Assembly (NCBI RefSeq): GCF_013410375.1
Contig: NZ_JACCFL010000001.1
Coordinates: 4,030,001-4,094,000, forward strand
Direction of reading: 5' to 3'
From: Leifsonia shinshuensis
GTDB taxonomy: Bacteria; Actinomycetota; Actinomycetes; Actinomycetales; Microbacteriaceae
Length of the DNA: 64,000 nt
Numbering within the stretch: position 1 is the stretch's first letter; each line of letters starts with the position of its first letter. This document shows, in pieces, positions 1-6,600 of this stretch. The position numbers were made by a program, and so were the translations under genes. The notes beneath the pieces are model-generated. The model searched no databases, was not told where the DNA came from, and saw only the letters and a program-made list of their open reading frames with translations.

Positions 1-1138
1 CACCAAATTGTTTGCAGGCGGATACGAACGCCGCGGAGAGGTAGTCCATGCCGTGGTCAGTGACGATGCGCTCAGGCACGATGAACGGCTGGTTCACATT
101 CAGCTTGGCGGCGCGATCGGCCGTAAGGCTGGCCGCCCACGGCATGGTCGGAGCGTCGATCTCCTCGAAGCCGGGGACGGGCCGCAGCTCTTGTGGGACG
201 AAGCAACGACTGAGCAGCAGGGCGTGGTCGTAGCCGCGAGTCGCGTATGGGTTCACCGCCACCCCGATGATGCTGCGGGTGGCCTTGTCAATGATGATCG
301 TCAAGACGACGCGAATCGGGTTGCCGTCTCGGTCGAGGACGACGATGTTGAACGGGCTTGAGTCGATCTGGCATTCGCTTCCGGGTCGGACGGGCGGCCG
401 CGAGTTGTGCATCTTCCGTGGTGCGCTGGTCGCTGTCCGTCGTAGCTTCGCGTCATCGAGGGGGTACATGCCCTGGGAGAGTCGCTTCACGTAGACAGCG
501 ATGGTTTTCTCGGTCGGGATTTTGATCTCCTCGCCAGGGTGGCGCTTCGCCAGTTCCTCTTTGACCCTCCCGATGAGGCGTGTGCCAGTTCCGGTCGCGA
601 GGTTCCTCTCTTCGCTGACGACATGCGCAATCGCATCGATCAGGCGTGGGTCTGCGTTTCCGAGGGGTTTCGTGGGTCTAACCTTCCGCTTGTCTACGAG
701 GCCAGCTCGGCCGAGCTTGCGGTAGTTGCTGATGTGACGTTCGAGCGTCCGTGGCTTGATCTCTTTGTCGGCGGCTTGGCTAAGCTCCCTCGACTTGGTC
801 GCGATTCGTCCAGACAGCGTGGTCATCGCCGGATCGTATTCCGGGCGGATCGTGTCGCCTCGGAACGGTTTTGCCTCGATGATCTCCAGGATGTGGGCTT
901 CGAGAATGACGAGCTCCTGGTTGTTCTCGTCCTTGTCGAACGCGTGCAGTTCGGCAGCGCCGAAGGTGGTGAACTCTGGCGGTGTCGCCAACCGGTGGGG
1001 CAGGTCCGTCACCGCGCAGATTTCAACCTCCTGGGTGTCTTCGTTTCGCAACCGAAGTGCGCGGCCGCTGATGCCGACGAGGATGTAATTGCCGTCCACG
1101 AATTCGTACCGTTGCCCGAGTCGTAAGCCACGATTCAT
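1..1138 (-). CDS. TnsB/Mu-type DDE transposase, partial (runs off the left edge)
   Basis: Encodes the first 379 residues of a transposase of the TnsB/TniA/MuA retroviral-integrase type, which joins transposon ends to target DNA. An N-terminal DNA-binding region (about 1-245) precedes the catalytic core. CQIDSSPF at 256-263 supplies the first catalytic Asp (D259) and IVTDHGMDYLS at 358-368 the second (D361); the catalytic Glu lies beyond the window. The ATG at 1138 overlaps the stop of the preceding 76-aa ORF (ATGA), so translation is probably coupled. It is the third gene of a leftward operon after a TnsA-like nuclease. A TnsC ATPase would be expected next, outside the window. Read directly from the minus strand; family call is from motifs and gene order. 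Confidence 0.9.
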   Translation of the reverse strand, partial: MNRGLRLGQRYEFVDGNYILVGISGRALRLRNEDTQEVEICAVTDLPHRLATPPEFTTFGAAELHAFDKDENNQELVILEAHILEIIEAKPFRGDTIRPEYDPAMTTLSGRIATKSRELSQAADKEIKPRTLERHISNYRKLGRAGLVDKRKVRPTKPLGNADPRLIDAIAHVVSEERNLATGTGTRLIGRVKEELAKRHPGEEIKIPTEKTIAVYVKRLSQGMYPLDDAKLRRTATSAPRKMHNSRPPVRPGSECQIDSSPFNIVVLDRDGNPIRVVLTIIIDKATRSIIGVAVNPYATRGYDHALLLSRCFVPQELRPVPGFEEIDAPTMPWAASLTADRAAKLNVNQPFIVPERIVTDHGMDYLSAAFVSACKQFG

Positions 1139-1365
1139 GCGTTCTCCTCCCGGCTCTGCACCCTCAGTCCATCCGGGCGGTACCCGCGGACGTGGAGACC
1201 GCCCCGGGTCTTCCAGATCGCTCGCTCGAGCGCAGTTGGCTCTACGCCAGCACGGAAGGCGGCGGAGTCGACCCCGAGGCCGTTGAGGGTTGCCCAGTCG
1301 TTGAAGAGCTGGTTAGGGCCGGTAGCGCTATTTTCCCGGCTGCCGACACTAGGTGTTGGGGTCAT
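1135..1365 (-). CDS. 76-aa protein between tnsA-like and tnsB-like genes
   Basis: A 76-residue protein beginning MTPTPSVGSR and ending VQSREENA. I do not recognise the family. It has no membrane segment; residues 18-60 look helical and a basic WKTRGGLHVRGYRPDG stretch follows. Its ATG overlaps the stop of the TnsA-like gene and its stop overlaps the ATG of the TnsB-like gene, so both junctions are 4-bp ATGA overlaps. That arrangement strongly suggests a co-translated transposition accessory factor, perhaps a bridge between the nuclease and the transposase. The function is inferred from position only. Confidence 0.75.
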   Translation of the reverse strand: MTPTPSVGSRENSATGPNQLFNDWATLNGLGVDSAAFRAGVEPTALERAIWKTRGGLHVRGYRPDGLRVQSREENA

Positions 1366-2105
1366 GGATGGGTCCTTTCGAGGATGGTGTTCAGTGTGAG
1401 TTGTGCGGTTGCGTCGAAGAGCAGTTCGCGTTTCCACATGAGGTGGTAGATCTCGTGGGGGCGGTGGTCGGCCAGCAGGAGCTCGCCAAGAGCGGTAGGC
1501 GCTTGAGCTGCGGCGAGGATGCGCTCGCGTCGTTCGGCGGTTGGCGCGTACCGGGGGTGGCGGTTGTAGCCGATCCAGTCGAGGTTGTGCCGTTGGACTC
1601 GCGTTAGTTCGGTGATGACCTGGTAGTCCCATCCGATTCGCTTGCAGACACGCCTGGTGTTCTCGAACGAGGTCGCAACCTTGCCTTTGATGCGAGACGA
1701 GTGCTTCGAGTCATAGACGGTCCGGCTTCCATCGGTGTGGACGGCGAAGAAGTCAGGGGTGTGGTCGCTGCCGTCGTCGAAGTAGATCTGCATCGGCTGG
1801 GTGGAAATGGCTCGGATTGTGCCGTGGTGGTCAAGGAGCTTGAGCGAAGTCATCTCCTCGAACGACTCGTACCAGACGTGACCGTCGGTTGCAGCCATCC
1901 AATAGAAGCCTTCATAGTTCGCGCGGTCCTTGTATTCGGCTGGCTGGCGGATGACGGAAGCGGTCTCGAATGGGATGTTGAGGGCGCGCTTGTCGGCCCG
2001 GGTCTTCTGCGGTTCGCGGCGCGCATCGGTCCACAGGATGTACTCGCCTACTGTCTCGCCATCGTTGCGGCCGTAGCCGTTGACCGGTGCGCGGTACCTG
2101 GCCAT
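1362..2105 (-). CDS. TnsA-like heteromeric transposase endonuclease subunit
   Basis: A 247-aa protein resembling TnsA, the restriction-like nuclease that cuts the 5' ends of Tn7-like elements and works with TnsB. Candidate catalytic residues fit the family order: E80 in WYESFEE, D118 in HTPDFF and K134 in DSKHS. The C-terminal third looks like a winged-helix or adaptor domain. The start at 2105 is chosen because GGAAGGAG lies just upstream; an open frame continues much further upstream but has no homology or ribosome site. It heads the tnsA-orf76-tnsB operon. A perfect 9-bp inverted repeat lies 37 bp upstream of the start. Confidence 0.88.
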   Translation of the reverse strand: MARYRAPVNGYGRNDGETVGEYILWTDARREPQKTRADKRALNIPFETASVIRQPAEYKDRANYEGFYWMAATDGHVWYESFEEMTSLKLLDHHGTIRAISTQPMQIYFDDGSDHTPDFFAVHTDGSRTVYDSKHSSRIKGKVATSFENTRRVCKRIGWDYQVITELTRVQRHNLDWIGYNRHPRYAPTAERRERILAAAQAPTALGELLLADHRPHEIYHLMWKRELLFDATAQLTLNTILERTHP

Positions 2106-2141
2106 ATGCGCTCTCCTTCCAAACTTGTTGCGGCTCTTATT

Positions 2142-2170
2142 GCGACGGCGAACAACTGACCCGCCGTCGC
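2142..2170. promoter_or_regulatory. 9-bp inverted repeat upstream of the tnsA-like gene
   Basis: GCGACGGCG at 2142-2150 and CGCCGTCGC at 2162-2170 form a perfect inverted repeat with an 11-nt spacer, 37 bp before the tnsA-like start. It could be an operator or a leader hairpin for the transposase operon. No protein can be assigned to it. Confidence 0.5.
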
Positions 2171-2184
2171 TTTCACTAATCTCT

Positions 2185-2194
2185 ATGCGGCGAA
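2185..2194 (+). repeat. 10-bp core copy of the ATGCGGCGAA repeat
   Basis: ATGCGGCGAA occurs here and inside the two longer repeats at 2917 and 3028. Only the 10-bp core plus a short A-run is shared. It may be a weak member of a transposase binding-site set next to the tns operon. Confidence 0.4.
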
Positions 2195-2345
2195 AAGTTC
2201 GCCTGATGTCTGAGGAACGACGCGAAGGCTCTGGCCCCGAGCCTGGTCGGTGTTCGGAGCCGGCGGGGGGTCGGCGGCACCGCCGGAGATCAATTGAGTT
2301 GTTCGCCAGGTCATCCGAATTTGCACGCCGGGCGTTCGACACGTT

Positions 2346-2365
2346 ATGGTGATTGATAGCACCAT
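2346..2365. promoter_or_regulatory. GGTG-N8-CACC palindrome, copy 1
   Basis: ATGGTG ATTGATAG CACCAT, core 2348-2363, with fully matched 6-bp arms. It lies about 75 bp upstream of the helix-turn-helix gene at 2439. The reverse complement (ATGGTGCTATCAATCACC) differs from copy 3 at 5938-5955 by one base. Probable regulator binding site. Confidence 0.6.
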
Positions 2366-2438
2366 AGGCGCAGAGGTGTCTAGAGCGCATCGATTTCGGG
2401 TTGCCCGCGATTCGGTGCGGTTCGTCTACGCTCGTCGT

Positions 2439-2777
2439 ATGCCCAGACCGCCTCGTCAGAGACCGCGCGAGCTCGTTGACGACTGGCCGAAGCCGGCGTC
2501 CTCGAGGGTCGCAGAGGCAGAGTGGGGAAGAGTGTCGGGGAAGCCGCAGGACGATAGCCTCATCAAGCCTGCGCGTGTAGCTCGGCAGTTCGCGATCAAC
2601 GTCCGGGCCGCCATCGCGGATCGAAGCATCCGTGAAGTCGCTGAGGTCTGCGGGCTCGAGCACTCCGTGGTCGTCCGGGTCCTCAACGGCGAGCAGTGGG
2701 CCGACCTGGTCACGATCGCGAAGCTCGAAGATGGACTCGATTCGGACCTGTGGCCGCGTCGGGATGCTCGCGGCTAG
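2439..2777 (+). CDS. small helix-turn-helix protein
   Basis: A 112-aa basic protein. Residues about 50-100 (QFAINVRAAIADRSIREVAE, then VCGLEHSVVVRVLNGEQW) have the shape of an XRE-type helix-turn-helix. The N-terminus is proline/arginine rich, and the acidic tail ends SDLWPRRDARG. The ATG at 2439 has no Shine-Dalgarno site, but TACGCT at 2427-2432 lies 6 nt upstream, which fits a leaderless transcript; an earlier ATG at 2346 sits inside the copy-1 palindrome and is less likely. It is divergent from the tnsA operon and could control it. Partner and target are unknown. Confidence 0.65.
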   Translation: MPRPPRQRPRELVDDWPKPASSRVAEAEWGRVSGKPQDDSLIKPARVARQFAINVRAAIADRSIREVAEVCGLEHSVVVRVLNGEQWADLVTIAKLEDGLDSDLWPRRDARG

Positions 2778-2916
2778 CTCCCGACGTGACTCGGGGCCTG
2801 GACGGCGTCTGTCGCAGAGCGGCCCGTTGCCTGGGTGCCGCGGACGTCCGAATGGGAGTCGCCGGGCGGCAAGCGCGCCGAAGCGGCTGGGGTCCGTGAA
2901 GGTGGCGAAGGTGCGC

Positions 2917-2952
2917 ATGTCAATGAACATGCGGCGAAAACGCTGCGACGCC
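2917..2952 (+). repeat. ATGT-N6-ACAT-GCGGCGAA repeat, copy A
   Basis: A stretch of about 36 bp that starts ATGTCAATGAACATGCGGCG and aligns without gaps to copy B at 3028-3063. ATGT-N6-ACAT is itself an inverted repeat and is followed in both copies by GCGGCGAA and then a GCG-R-CGC segment. Same orientation and 111 bp apart. Repeated direct sites close to tnsA fit the end-binding sites of a Tn7-like element. Confidence 0.55.
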
Positions 2953-3027
2953 ATGTTGGCGGACTTGGTGCGCCAAGCGGTCCGGATAGCGCGAGCTCGA
3001 GCGCGTCCGGCGGCGGTATAGATCGTT

Positions 3028-3063
3028 ATGTCGAAGTACATGCGGCGAATCTGTCGCGGCGCG
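3028..3063 (+). repeat. ATGT-N6-ACAT-GCGGCGAA repeat, copy B
   Basis: Begins ATGTCGAAGTACATGCGGCG. It matches copy A at roughly 26 of 36 positions, with the first 22 bases best conserved (ATGTCRAWGWACATGCGGCG followed by AA). Possible outermost TnsB-type binding site visible on this side; the exact transposon terminus was not identified. Confidence 0.55.
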
Positions 3064-3475
3064 TGTTCTGACCGGCATTGCTCGATGCGCACGGCGATGC
3101 GACGACCGGCACGTCACGCGTAACCCGCGAGCGATGGAACCCCCACTCGGTGCCCTGGGCGGATCGATCGTCTGCGCCGAGGTGGGGTTAGCTACCGGTC
3201 ACGCCGGCCATGACGCTGGAATTGGCGAGGGACGGGGCTCGGGCGACGGTCATGCTAGTCGGCTTCGCTCGGCTGCGTGACGGCGAACGCTTGTGAAACT
3301 GCTTCATGGCTCACGGCCATAAGACAGCGAATTCCGCGCCACCACTGGGATCGCGGGGGTTTCAGGCTGCTTGTCTTCCGTCTCGCGCTGGGGGTAGGGC
3401 CTATAGAGAACCAGGGGCTTTATATATCTATGGGGTGGAGGGGGAGAAATACAAAGGGGGAGCCTCGTAGTGAGA

Positions 3476-3565
3476 AGTAGTAGTAGTAAGACAAGAAGAC
3501 ATATCTATCTATCTATCTATAGATCGTTGATTTTCCGCGGTTCTCAGCCCCGAATCTTGTCTTAC
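3476..3565. repeat. AGT and TATC microsatellites inside a long-range hairpin
   Basis: AGT is repeated four times at 3476-3488 and TATC four times at 3502-3517, followed by TATA. A perfect 10-bp inverted repeat encloses the TATC tract: GTAAGACAAG at 3486-3495 and CTTGTCTTAC at 3556-3565. The block is visibly richer in A/T than its surroundings. The role is unknown; an easily melted origin-like or promoter region is possible. Confidence 0.5.
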
Positions 3566-3758
3566 AGCTCTAAGACCAGAGCCGTTTTCGTAAGTTTCCG
3601 GAAGACGAGCGCTGGTTGCTGGCGGCCTAAAGCCTGGTTTCGGTGGCGTTCGCGGCTGCGAGCGGGCGGCCCTGAAGCTGACGTGGTCTGCACCGGGCAC
3701 GAAGCTGGCCTGGGAGCGCGCGTATTGGCACGCGGCCCAAGAGCCCGACTGCGATCAT

Positions 3759-3983
3759 GTATCAACGCGGTGATACATAACCCCGGCGAGCGTGTCACTC
3801 GAGTGACACATTTGCACGAGCCATGTATCTGTCCGCTGTACAAAGCCAATTCGCGTTGATGACACGAACTTCGTATCACTCAGCTGATACAGCCGTTGTG
3901 TCGCTCGATTGACACAATCGTTTCGCCGCATGTCTTAGATCGATAGCACGTTCACTATGAAGTTCGTATCGCCTCGCTGACAC
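3759..3983. repeat. array of five 18-bp palindromes, GTRTC-N8-GAYAC
   Basis: Copies lie at 3759-3776 (GTATCAACGCGGTGATAC), 3792-3809 (GTGTCACTCGAGTGACAC, a perfect palindrome), 3873-3890 (GTATCACTCAGCTGATAC), 3898-3915 (GTGTCGCTCGATTGACAC) and 3966-3983 (GTATCGCCTCGCTGACAC). A degenerate copy may sit at 3825-3841. The third and fifth copies share an extra upstream GAA-S-TTC. The array ends 62 bp before a GntR-type gene, so it is likely an operator or partition-like site for that protein. Confidence 0.75.
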
Positions 3984-4045
3984 ACGGTCGGCCGAAGCGG
4001 TTCGTGGCGGGTCAGGTGTGAGCGACAAAGAAACGAGGAGGAAAC

Positions 4046-4504
4046 ATGTCAGAGTACGGCGCCGCGACGGCAGCATTCGAAGATCTGGCCGGGGCCATCC
4101 TCAGTGGAACCCGCGCACCCAATTCGCGCCTCCCCACATCGCGCGAGTTGGCGAGAAAATCGGGGATCGCCATTGGTACGGCGAATAAGGCGCTGGGGAT
4201 GGCGGTGGAGATGGGCCTCGCCATCGATTCAGGACGCGAGCGACACGTGGCTCCTGTTACCGCGGGAACGAGAGAATTGCGCCCTGCGGTCCGCAGTCTC
4301 ATCGACGATGCACTAAGGAACGCCACCGATCTGGAGACACTCGTCCTCCTCATCCGCGGCCTCTGGGAGCAGAAGAACCTCCGCGCGAACGAATCCTTCG
4401 AGGATGACCGCTACGCCGAGCTCGTCCCCGCGGAATTCGTCTTGGGTGGGGCTCCCGAGCCGGAGCACACCGATGAGGTGACCTCGGACGACATGCCTTT
4501 CTAG
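4046..4504 (+). CDS. GntR-type winged-helix regulator, short form
   Basis: A 152-aa protein with an N-terminal GntR winged helix (residues about 3-70: FEDLAGAILSGTRAPNSRLP, then TSRELARKSGIAIGTANKAL). The rest is short and acidic and does not resemble an FCD or UTRA effector domain, so it is like the small Kor/Pra-type regulators of actinobacterial mobile elements. The start has an excellent ribosome site (GAGGAGGAAAC before ATG). Five GTRTC-N8-GAYAC palindromes occupy the 290 bp upstream and are likely its own operators. It may control a plasmid-like or integrative module; the target is inferred from proximity. Confidence 0.75.
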   Translation: MSEYGAATAAFEDLAGAILSGTRAPNSRLPTSRELARKSGIAIGTANKALGMAVEMGLAIDSGRERHVAPVTAGTRELRPAVRSLIDDALRNATDLETLVLLIRGLWEQKNLRANESFEDDRYAELVPAEFVLGGAPEPEHTDEVTSDDMPF

Positions 4505-4613
4505 CATGGCACGCGCTCGAGGACTGACTCCAAGCCCGTCGATTGGGTACGCAGCCGCTGGGATCCTCGATTCAATCACCGGTGGGCGCAGCCCTTGCGG
4601 GCTGCAGGGGCAT

Positions 4614-4629
4614 GGTGCAAGATAACACC
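4614..4629. promoter_or_regulatory. GGTG-N8-CACC palindrome, copy 2
   Basis: GGTGCAAGATAACACC, about 155 bp upstream of the helix-turn-helix gene at 4784. Both arms match the 4-bp core exactly; the central eight bases are A/T rich as in the other copies. Confidence 0.55.
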
Positions 4630-4783
4630 AGTATAGGTCGGCATCGAGGAATCCGGGACGCTTTCGCCGACCACTGACCGGGTCGGGGAGAGAGTCAGGT
4701 GGGTCCAAATCATGATTCGGCCGAGGACGCCGTGATTGCGACGTCGTGCACGTGCCGCGCCCGCGTGGAGGCGCGGCCCGGTT

Positions 4784-5275
4784 ATGACTAGATACGTGGA
4801 CCTCCGTGAGCTACGCGGGCGCTGGGGCACAGCCCCGGACGTGGACGACCTTTCCGAGTTGCTGGCCAGGCTTCTCGCCCAGCACGGGATCCGAACGATC
4901 ACTGCACTTTGCTCTGTCACGCCCGCGACGGCCAAACGATGGGCAAAGGGGGTCACTGCACCCAACCGAGCGAACATCGCCCGCCTGCTGTTCGTTGAGA
5001 TGACGAGCCGGATGATCTCCTACCGCGACTCGGAACGCGTCGCTGCCACGTGGTTCACCATGCCGAACCCGTGGCTGCGGGACAATGTGCCCGTCCGCGT
5101 CCTCGCTTCGAGCGATCCGGGAAGCTCGGAATGGGACACGGTCGCCCAAGCAGCTGCCCGTTTCACCTTCGGCCAGCCCGCAGATTGTGCGCTCACCGAC
5201 GACGCGTCTCGTGTACCACGTGTCTCAGCACCGGTTGTGCCGAAGGAGGAGAGACGTGGCTCGGACGCCGGATGA
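4784..5275 (+). CDS. HTH protein with Xre/MbcA/ParS (DUF2384)-like C-terminus, paralogue 1
   Basis: A 163-aa protein. Residues about 20-65 form a helix-turn-helix (ITALCSVTPATAKRWAKGVT). Residues about 80-125 (VAATWFTMPNPWLRDNVPVR, then VLASSDPGSSEWDTVAQAAA) resemble the toxin-binding domain of Xre/MbcA/ParS antitoxins. It aligns with the two leftward genes at 6601-7434 and 5907-6437. No RES-domain toxin is nearby. The ATG at 4784 is the best start by homology; GGAGG at 4767 is rather far away, and a TTG at 4736 is an alternative. A tiny ORF overlaps its 3' end. Confidence 0.7.
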   Translation: MTRYVDLRELRGRWGTAPDVDDLSELLARLLAQHGIRTITALCSVTPATAKRWAKGVTAPNRANIARLLFVEMTSRMISYRDSERVAATWFTMPNPWLRDNVPVRVLASSDPGSSEWDTVAQAAARFTFGQPADCALTDDASRVPRVSAPVVPKEERRGSDAG

Positions 5276-5357
5276 CCGTGCAGCGGAGATCGACGCCGGA
5301 CTGGATTGGGTTTCGATTCACGATGCGGAGCTTCTCGATCGACTGGCCGAAACTTAG
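5256..5357 (+). CDS. 33-aa ORF overlapping the end of paralogue 1
   Basis: A GTG start with a strong AAGGAGGA ribosome site 5 nt upstream opens a 33-codon frame starting VARTPDDRAAEIDAG and ending LLDRLAET. It overlaps the upstream gene by 20 bp in another frame. The acidic, helical peptide has no recognisable family. The ribosome site is the best argument that it is translated; it could be a small partner of the HTH protein. Confidence 0.45.
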   Translation: MARTPDDRAAEIDAGLDWVSIHDAELLDRLAET

Positions 5358-5640
5358 CGGGTGAACGCTGCATTCGACTTGGGCCTCGTGGAAGCTTTGC
5401 CTTGATCTCGGCATAGTCCTGTGAATCTTACTGGGCTGAAGACGGGATTGAGTGTCGGCCGGCTGCGCGCAGCGTCTTCGTTGAAACGGTCGATTTTCTA
5501 TGCCCGCACCTGTGGAAGGTCGTGTCGTCGTCTCCCGATCTTGGGTGCAGTTGTTCCATGCAGCGAGGCCCGCCACTTTGCTCGGGTGTCGGCTTGATGC
5601 ATCGGAGAGCGGGCATTGTTAGTGAAACGGCCTGGAGGCG
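5358..5640. other. intergenic stretch, nothing identified
   Basis: About 280 bp between the convergent 33-aa ORF and the 91-aa ORF. I see no gene, strong hairpin or repeat here. Confidence 0.5.
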
Positions 5641-5916
5641 CTAGGGCTCGAGGTCATCGTCCCGGCGGCGGCGGCCCATTTCCTCGTCCCGGCGTCTGTC
5701 AGCCTCTTCCTGATCGATCGAGCCAGGAACCGGGTCGGTGAGCTCCGCATGGGTCCACGTCTCGGCAAAGTCGGACGTGGGAAAAGTGATCCAATCGTAT
5801 GTGCGCCGGTAGGTGTCCGGCCCGACCTTGACCCAGCTGTCAGGCATGACGCTCGGGTTCGCATGAGTGAAGACGGCACCTATGGGTAGAGCGTTCAGAA
5901 ACGCTGCTACGTCCAT
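5641..5916 (-). CDS. 91-aa protein of unknown function
   Basis: Begins MDVAAFLNALPIGAVFTHAN, contains a Trp/Tyr-rich middle (PDTYRRTYDWITFPTSDF) and ends in a charged Arg/Asp tail. GGAAGGACC precedes the ATG at 5916. It overlaps the 3' end of HTH paralogue 2 by 10 bp and is read in the same direction, so the two are probably co-expressed; it also has its own GGTG-N8-CACC site 24 bp upstream. I do not recognise the family. In antitoxin-like pairs the small partner can be the effector, but nothing in the sequence shows a toxin fold. Confidence 0.65.
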   Translation of the reverse strand: MDVAAFLNALPIGAVFTHANPSVMPDSWVKVGPDTYRRTYDWITFPTSDFAETWTHAELTDPVPGSIDQEEADRRRDEEMGRRRRDDDLEP

Positions 5917-6437
5917 GGCAAGGTCCTTCCATAGTCGATGGTGCTAACAATCACCGTACCGCACAGCGGGCGCGTCGTTGTGGAGTTTCGCGAAAAGATG
6001 ACGCTACTTCGCGCCAGTTGTCGTTTCCTCGGTTCGGATTCGCCACCTGCAACGACGCCTCTCGCCAGAGCTGCAGACGAAGCTCCAGCAGTGACCGCGT
6101 CCAACGCCTCGATTACTTCCGTCGAGCCTCGAAGTCTCAGGATTTCGAGCGGAGTCCCACCGCCGAGGGAGGGATCGCTGCCATTCAGCCACTGGCGAGC
6201 CACGGGCAATGGCCGCAGAAGTTGAGCACGAGCGAGCACGCCGTCGAGATCCACTATCAAGACCGCGGTTTCCGGGCTCGGTAACTCTTCTCCGGTAAGC
6301 CACGCGCCGACCTGGCGGGGGGAAACGCGCAGAGCATGTGCGACCTTCGTGCGCCCATCCAACGCCTCCACAAGCAAGTGCAGCCGCCTCTGCACAACAG
6401 ACCGCGGACGGCCCTTCGTCTCAGCTCTCGAGCTCAT
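5907..6437 (-). CDS. HTH protein with DUF2384-like region, paralogue 2
   Basis: A 176-aa protein. Residues about 12-60 form a helix-turn-helix (TKVAHALRVSPRQVGAWLTG). The following region (VARQWLNGSDPSLGGGTPLE) matches the Xre/MbcA/ParS-like segment of the other two paralogues, and a Ser/Thr-rich tail follows. The ATG at 6437 is preferred because GAGGAGAGG lies 9 nt upstream; the frame opens earlier. It is read leftward between paralogue 3 and the 91-aa ORF. No RES toxin is visible. Confidence 0.62.
   Translation of the reverse strand: MSSRAETKGRPRSVVQRRLHLLVEALDGRTKVAHALRVSPRQVGAWLTGEELPSPETAVLIVDLDGVLARAQLLRPLPVARQWLNGSDPSLGGGTPLEILRLRGSTEVIEALDAVTAGASSAALARGVVAGGESEPRKRQLARSSVIFSRNSTTTRPLCGTVIVSTIDYGRTLPWT
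5940..5955. promoter_or_regulatory. GGTG-N8-CACC palindrome, copy 3
   Basis: GGTGCTAACAATCACC lies inside the 3' end of HTH paralogue 2 and 24 bp upstream of the 91-aa ORF start. Followed by GTACC, as copy 4 is. An operator inside a coding region suggests separate control of the 91-aa gene. Confidence 0.55.
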
Positions 6438-6600
6438 CGCACACGACCTCTCCTCGAGGATCCCACTCAAGCGCAGGTGCACCACCTCGCGTCAGTCCCA
6501 CGCCGTTCCGTGCGTGTCGGCTGTGTCGGCGTGCGGCAACGAGAGCGAGCATCGGCGGCAGTCGGGCATGCGGTCGGCTGCCGGCGCCTTCTTGACCCGG

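Larger units (their letters stand above)
2778..4045. other. about 1.3 kb without convincing genes, rich in repeats
   Basis: I see no coding frame here with a ribosome site and recognisable protein. The stretch holds the two ATGCGGCGAA repeats (2917, 3028), an AT-richer block with short tandem repeats (3419-3565), and an array of 18-bp palindromes (3759-3983). The region behaves like a control, replication or partition region of a mobile element rather than a gene. Confidence 0.6.

Noticed and set aside
2106..3092. N-terminal extension of the tnsA-like gene by about 330 codons
   Set aside because: No ribosome site, Arg/Ser-rich composition, and it would cover the repeats and the HTH gene; GGAAGGAG marks the start at 2105.
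3470..3859. A 129-codon plus-strand frame over the microsatellite and palindromes
   Set aside because: It is formed from repeat DNA, with no ribosome site or recognisable protein.
3476..3983. Possible CRISPR array
   Set aside because: The repeats are 18-bp palindromes with irregular spacing and no constant spacer length; no cas genes are present.
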